DNA from: Vibrio alfacsensis
GTDB taxonomy: Bacteria > Pseudomonadota > Gammaproteobacteria > Enterobacterales > Vibrionaceae
Assembly (NCBI RefSeq): GCF_003544875.1
Contig: NZ_CP032093.1
Location: 186,001 to 250,000 of the forward strand
DNA length: 64,000 nt
Direction of reading: 5' to 3'
In this document: positions 60,261 through 64,000 of the stretch, piece after piece
Position numbering within the stretch: the first letter of the stretch is position 1
How the letters are laid out: each line of letters starts with the position of its first letter
Notes under the pieces: generated by a model
What the model was told of the DNA's origin: nothing
What the model saw: only the letters and a program-made list of their open reading frames with translations
Databases searched by the model: none
Position numbers and translations under genes: made by a program

Positions 60261-60288
60261 TTGCATCACAAAAAAATGCTCTTATAAT
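60261..60288 (+). promoter_or_regulatory. Promoter of the Gly/fMet tRNA array
   Basis: ttgcat (-35, 60261-60266), a 16-base spacer and a perfect tataat (-10, 60283-60288) lie 33 bases upstream of the first tRNA. The bases after -10 (tcgcagccc) form a GC-rich discriminator, typical of stable-RNA promoters under stringent control. Confidence 0.85.
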
Positions 60289-60320
60289 TCGCAGCCCTGA
60301 ACAGCGGAAACGTTGTTGAT

Positions 60321-60396
60321 GCGACACTAGCTCAGTTGGTAGAGCGCAACCTTGCCAAGGTTGAGGTCACGAGTTCGAACCTCGTGTGTCGCTCCA
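60321..60396 (+). tRNA. tRNA-Gly (GCC), copy 1
   Basis: This is a 76-base cloverleaf with acceptor gcgacac/gtgtcgc, T-loop ttcgaac, anticodon GCC in ttgccaa, and encoded 3' CCA. It is the first gene of a 15-gene array, 33 bases after the -10. Confidence 0.97.
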
Positions 60397-60449
60397 CTTT
60401 CTTTCATTAGAGTATAAGTTATCATCATACTTTGAATGATGATTATGGA

Positions 60450-60526
<77 letters not shown>

Positions 60527-60578
60527 AATTTAAGACAGTTTGAACGTTATCTAGCATAAGGTTCAAGCAGTTTGCGAT

Positions 60579-60654
60579 GCGACACTAGCTCAGTTGGTAG
60601 AGCGCAACCTTGCCAAGGTTGAGGTCACGAGTTCGAACCTCGTGTGTCGCTCCA
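60579..60654 (+). tRNA. tRNA-Gly (GCC), copy 2
   Basis: Identical to copy 1 over all 76 bases. It lies 258 bases after Gly copy 1, so the Gly-fMet unit has repeated. Confidence 0.97.
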
Positions 60655-60708
60655 CTTTCTTTCATTAGAAAGTACAAGTTGTCATCGTACTGAACGGTGA
60701 AATACGGA

Positions 60709-60785
<77 letters not shown>

Positions 60786-60837
60786 AATTCAAAACAGTTT
60801 GAATGTTATTTAGCATAATGCTCAGGCAGTTTATGAT

Positions 60838-60913
60838 GCGACACTAGCTCAGTTGGTAGAGCGCAACCTTGCCAAGGTTGAGGTCACGAGTTCGAACCTC
60901 GTGTGTCGCTCCA
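60838..60913 (+). tRNA. tRNA-Gly (GCC), copy 3
   Basis: Identical to Gly copy 1; 259 bases after Gly copy 2. Confidence 0.97.
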
Positions 60914-60966
60914 CTTTCTTTAAGCAGAAAGTACAATTTGTCATCGTACTTGACGATAAATACGGA

Positions 60967-61043
<77 letters not shown>

Positions 61044-61095
61044 AATTCAAAACAGTTTGAATGTTATTTAGTATAACGTTCAGACAGTTTATGAT

Positions 61096-61171
61096 GCGAC
61101 ACTAGCTCAGTTGGTAGAGCGCAACCTTGCCAAGGTTGAGGTCACGAGTTCGAACCTCGTGTGTCGCTCCA
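61096..61171 (+). tRNA. tRNA-Gly (GCC), copy 4
   Basis: Identical to Gly copy 1. After this gene the alternation breaks: two further Gly genes follow without an fMet. Confidence 0.97.
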
Positions 61172-61219
61172 CTTTCTCAAGTGGATAACAGAGTTTTCAT
61201 TGTACTTAACAGTGACATT

Positions 61220-61295
61220 GCGACACTAGCTCAGTTGGTAGAGCGCAACCTTGCCAAGGTTGAGGTCACGAGTTCGAACCTCGTGTGTCGCTCCA
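61220..61295 (+). tRNA. tRNA-Gly (GCC), copy 5
   Basis: Identical to Gly copy 1. It is separated from copy 4 by 48 bases and has no fMet partner. Confidence 0.97.
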
Positions 61296-61330
61296 ACTTC
61301 ATAGCCCTCATTGTGCTTAACAGTGATATT

Positions 61331-61406
61331 GCGACACTAGCTCAGTTGGTAGAGCGCAACCTTGCCAAGGTTGAGGTCACGAGTTCGAACCTCGTGTGTC
61401 GCTCCA
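61331..61406 (+). tRNA. tRNA-Gly (GCC), copy 6
   Basis: Identical to Gly copy 1; only 35 bases after copy 5. The flanking tails of copies 5 and 6 are near-identical, so this is a recent duplication. Confidence 0.97.
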
Positions 61407-61462
61407 ACTTTATAGCTTTCATTGTGCTTAACAGTGCATTGTAATACTCACCTGATAAATGA

Positions 61463-61488
61463 TACGCTTTTGCGTAGATTTTGTTTTT
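61463..61488 (+). terminator. Terminator-like hairpin inside the tRNA array
   Basis: tacgc-tttt-gcgta followed by gattttgttttt lies in the 108-base gap between Gly copy 6 and fMet copy 4, the longest gap in the array. The stem is only 5 bp, so it may be a weak attenuator. No good promoter is seen between it and the next tRNA. Confidence 0.4.
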
Positions 61489-61514
61489 CAGTCAGTTTTA
61501 CAATAATATACGGA

Positions 61515-61591
<77 letters not shown>

Positions 61592-61643
61592 AATTTAAGA
61601 CAGTTTGAATGTTATCTAGCATAAGGTTCAGGCAGTTTGCGAT

Positions 61644-61719
61644 GCGACACTAGCTCAGTTGGTAGAGCGCAACCTTGCCAAGGTTGAGGTCACGAGTTCG
61701 AACCTCGTGTGTCGCTCCA
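61644..61719 (+). tRNA. tRNA-Gly (GCC), copy 7
   Basis: Identical to Gly copy 1; 52 bases after fMet copy 4. Confidence 0.97.
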
Positions 61720-61773
61720 CTTTCTTTAAGCAGAAAGTACAAGTTGTCATCGTACTTAACGATGAAATATGGA

Positions 61774-61850
<77 letters not shown>

Positions 61851-61902
61851 AATTCAAGACAGTTTGAATGTTATCTAGCATGACGCTCAGGCAGTTTATG
61901 AT

Positions 61903-61978
61903 GCGACACTAGCTCAGTTGGTAGAGCGCAACCTTGCCAAGGTTGAGGTCACGAGTTCGAACCTCGTGTGTCGCTCCA
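61903..61978 (+). tRNA. tRNA-Gly (GCC), copy 8
   Basis: Identical to Gly copy 1; 259 bases after Gly copy 7, again the full repeat period. Confidence 0.97.
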
Positions 61979-62032
61979 CTTTCTTTAAGCAGAAAGTACA
62001 AGTTGTCATCGTACTTGACGATGAAATACGGA

Positions 62033-62109
<77 letters not shown>

Positions 62110-62193
62110 ATTTTCTTAGAGAATGCATGTAATCTCGCTTTCTCTTATGCGAAAACAAAGTTCACATCGTACTTAACGGTGATACAATTCGGA

Positions 62194-62270
<77 letters not shown>

Positions 62271-62475
62271 ATCTTAAAGATAGCTGCTTAGTTTTATCGT
62301 ATTTAAGCCATCTTTGGATATGAAACTTGGACTTATTCCTGGTTTCTACATCCCACTCATTTCGCTCTTTTCATAATGCTGAGAAGCATCAATCCCAAAA
62401 ATAAGCTTTTAATCCACATCATCAGATGTTGGGCGATTTTGCCTGTGTATTAAACAGTGCAAGAGCTCGTTCAAT

Positions 62476-62488
62476 AATCAATGACTTG
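62476..62488 (+). promoter_or_regulatory. Perfect IHF consensus site
   Basis: aatcaatgacttg matches WATCAA-N4-TTR at every defined position. It lies 36 bases before the DnaA box pair. Confidence 0.65.
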
Positions 62489-62524
62489 GTGTTTGGTTGA
62501 GTTTAACCTATTCAATTAACAGAG

Positions 62525-62552
62525 TTATCCACACATATCATTCTGTGGATAA
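62525..62552. promoter_or_regulatory. Pair of perfect inverted DnaA boxes
   Basis: ttatccaca (62525-62533) and tgtggataa (62544-62552) are both exact matches to the strongest DnaA box (R1/R4 type). They face each other across 10 bases. Near matches in the same region are taatccaca (62410-62418), tgtgtatta (62444-62452) and tgtgtttaa (62749-62757); ttttccaca (62797-62805) fits the looser consensus TTWTNCACA. Confidence 0.8.
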
Positions 62553-62600
62553 GTTGGTTGATAAAGTGTTTTTAGCTAGGTTTTAAAAGAAGAAAAGAAA

Positions 62601-62733
62601 GATCTTTTTATTTTTGCAGATAATAAGGTTAGAGATTTGGTCCCTAAGTTGTTGTTTGTAAATGAAAATTCCGCTAAAGGTGGGGATCGAGTACGTTAAA
62701 TTAGGATCATTAACTTGCATTTTTTTGATCCTA
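62601..62733. other. GATC cluster next to a 13-mer-like AT-rich stretch
   Basis: Four GATC sites (62601, 62685, 62705, 62727) occur in 130 bases, about eight times chance density. The first begins gatctttttattt, one mismatch from the oriC 13-mer GATCTNTTNTTTT. GATC is the Dam/SeqA target in vibrios. Confidence 0.55.
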
Positions 62734-62879
62734 GTCATTTCCCGAAGTTGTGTTTAACTTTTTTTTATACCCCATTTTGTTCTGGGTACTTTTTGTTTTT
62801 CCACATTTCAGAATTGAGAACAGCATCATGAATTGAGCATGTAATTGTTGTTTTCAATTGCATGCATATACGCTAGGCC

Positions 62880-64000
62880 TTAAGCATCTCTCGAAAGCCC
62901 TTTTTCAACAATTCGAATTAATCGTTTCTGCTTGGTTTCAATAGACCCCATACTTTCTAATGGCGTTTGATTAAACTGTTGAGCTAATGCCCATTCAATA
63001 TGTTCGTCTAGCAATGGGTTTTCACCTTGGCGCGCTTCTAGTGCTTCTATCACACGTAAACTATATTCAGAGTTGCCAAGTGCAATGGCGATATTCCGTA
63101 GCCATTGTAGGTGTCCGATTCGTCTGATCGCAGAGCCTTCCATTTGTTTTAGAAAATGTGACTCATCCCATAGGAACATCGTGACGAGATCGGGATCGAT
63201 AAAGCTATCTCTGCGGTGGAAGTCTTCTTGTTCGGTGATCTCAGCATGACGATTCCAAGGGCAAACCAACTGACAATCATCACAACCATAAATGCGATTC
63301 CCCATAGGTTTTCGGAACTCTTCTGGGATCACACCATCAAACTCGATGGTGAGATAAGAAATGCAGCGTCGAGCATCGACAACGTTGTCATCCACAATGG
63401 CTTGAGTTGGACAAGACGTGATACATGCTCGACATTTTCCACATTGGTCAATACTTGCTTCGTCGATGGGTAATGGTAAGTCGATAAGTAACTCACCAAG
63501 GAAAAACCATGAACCACAATCTTTATCTAAGATGAGGGAGTGCTTGCCCGTCCAACCCAGCCCAGCCTTTTGGGCTAATGGACGTTCGAGAATTGGTGCA
63601 GAATCGACAAAGGGGCGATAGCCCAATTGATCAACTTCTTGTTCGATAAGCTGCCCAAGTTTGTTTAATTGTTTTCTTACGAGCTTGTGGTAATCACGCC
63701 CTAGTGCATAACGACTAATGTAAGCGTGGTTTTTGTTCGCTAAATTAGAGGCAAACTTCGCTTCCGGTGGTAAATAGTCCATGCGTACGCTGATTACGCG
63801 TACGGTACCTGGTAAAAGCTCATTGGGCCTCGCGCGCATCATGCCATGACGAGCCATCCAGTCCATTGAACCGTGATAACCAGCGTCCAACCATTTTTGC
63901 AGAGCGGCCTCATGTTCACTAAGATCAACATCGCAGATGCCGACTTTCTGGAAGCCGAGCTCTTTACCCCAAATTTTGATTTGTTGTGCGAGTTGTTCGT
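62880..64000 (-). CDS. queG: Epoxyqueuosine reductase QueG, N-terminus beyond window
   Basis: QueG is a cobalamin- and Fe-S-dependent enzyme that reduces epoxyqueuosine to queuosine in tRNA wobble positions. About 373 residues are visible. The frame continues unbroken to base 64000 (EQLAQQIKIWGKELGFQKVG, matching the family N-terminus), so only a few N-terminal residues are missing; the ATG near 63890 (MDAGYHGSMDWM) is internal. The two [4Fe-4S] motifs are CGKCRACITSCPTQAI and CDDCQLVCPWN, each completed by a fourth Cys, with the cobalamin-side segments upstream. A HEAT-like C-terminal domain follows. It lies beyond the tRNA array, as in E. coli. Confidence 0.96.
   Translation of the reverse strand, partial: EQLAQQIKIWGKELGFQKVGICDVDLSEHEAALQKWLDAGYHGSMDWMARHGMMRARPNELLPGTVRVISVRMDYLPPEAKFASNLANKNHAYISRYALGRDYHKLVRKQLNKLGQLIEQEVDQLGYRPFVDSAPILERPLAQKAGLGWTGKHSLILDKDCGSWFFLGELLIDLPLPIDEASIDQCGKCRACITSCPTQAIVDDNVVDARRCISYLTIEFDGVIPEEFRKPMGNRIYGCDDCQLVCPWNRHAEITEQEDFHRRDSFIDPDLVTMFLWDESHFLKQMEGSAIRRIGHLQWLRNIAIALGNSEYSLRVIEALEARQGENPLLDEHIEWALAQQFNQTPLESMGSIETKQKRLIRIVEKGLSRDA

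Larger units (their letters stand above)
62271..62879. other. Intergenic region between tRNA array and queG with DnaA/IHF site cluster
   Basis: This 609-base non-coding, AT-rich region carries a cluster of replication-type sites annotated separately (DnaA boxes, IHF site, GATC cluster). It also has an 11-bp hairpin at 62837-62865 (one G-T pair) near the queG end, an 8-bp inverted repeat (taggatca ... tgatccta, 62702-62733), and a weak hairpin with T-tail at 62769-62800. No strong terminator for the tRNA array is visible; a poor stem lies at about 62276-62326. No gene is present. Confidence 0.7.

Noticed and set aside
62525..62552. The inverted DnaA boxes as a terminator of the tRNA array
   Set aside because: The 9-bp stem could form, but no T-run follows on either strand; exact identity to the DnaA consensus on both arms is a better explanation.

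Overview
The window is a chromosomal segment of a gammaproteobacterium, almost certainly a Vibrio and probably of the Harveyi/parahaemolyticus group. The indications are moderate GC, a CrbS/CrbR acetate-switch locus, and gene orders around frdABCD, groESL, cpxRA and the Gly/fMet tRNA array. The species call is inference from recalled gene content; no database was searched. There is no phage, integrative element, CRISPR array or insertion sequence. The interest lies in the regulatory DNA, RNA structures and small breakages.

Layout. 1-3.3 kb: prmA (cut by the left edge), accC-accB and aroQ. 3.6-17.7 kb: a complete acetate-scavenging locus with acs, a DnaQ-fold exonuclease, a CBS/DUF294 protein, an MFS carrier, the hybrid kinase CrbS, a small membrane protein, the ActP-type symporter with its small subunit, a MarC protein, and the response regulator CrbR. 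17.9-24.3 kb: dsbD, dcuA-aspA, fxsA, trmL. 24.5-29.6 kb: cpxA-cpxR divergent from cpxP, then fieF and pfkA. 29.7-34.9 kb: a MATE pump, groES-groEL, a secreted repeat protein, an MgtC-like protein. 35-41.5 kb: epmB/efp, frdDCBA and epmA, so EF-P and both enzymes that beta-lysylate it flank fumarate reductase. 41.5-50.2 kb: VanZ-like, TetR, DHH phosphoesterase, an EnvC-like hydrolase activator, cysE-gpsA-secB-rhodanese, gpmM. 50.3-57.2 kb: accessory-looking genes (EamA, a chemoreceptor, a DASS transporter, a frameshifted lipoprotein gene). 57.4-64 kb: psd-rsgA divergent from orn, 15 tRNA genes, and queG (cut by the right edge).

Much of the window is a rearranged version of the E. coli 94-min region (dcuA-aspA-fxsA, groESL, epmB-efp, frd-epmA, psd-rsgA, orn, glycine tRNAs, queG). 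Pieces of the E. coli 88-min (cpx-fieF-pfkA) and 81-min (yibN-secB-gpsA-cysE, envC, gpmM) regions are spliced in.

The strongest undescribed candidate lies between the tRNA array and queG. It has two perfect inverted DnaA boxes, a perfect IHF consensus, further near-match DnaA boxes, clustered GATC sites and an AT-rich 13-mer-like stretch. As I recall, E. coli keeps its DnaA-titrating/inactivating locus datA in the same genomic position. A second candidate is a compact three-way-junction RNA fold in the fxsA leader. Others are a Gly/initiator-Met tRNA tandem array carrying two covarying initiator alleles, a one-base frameshift in a lipoprotein gene, and an intergenic inverted repeat where grxC would be expected.
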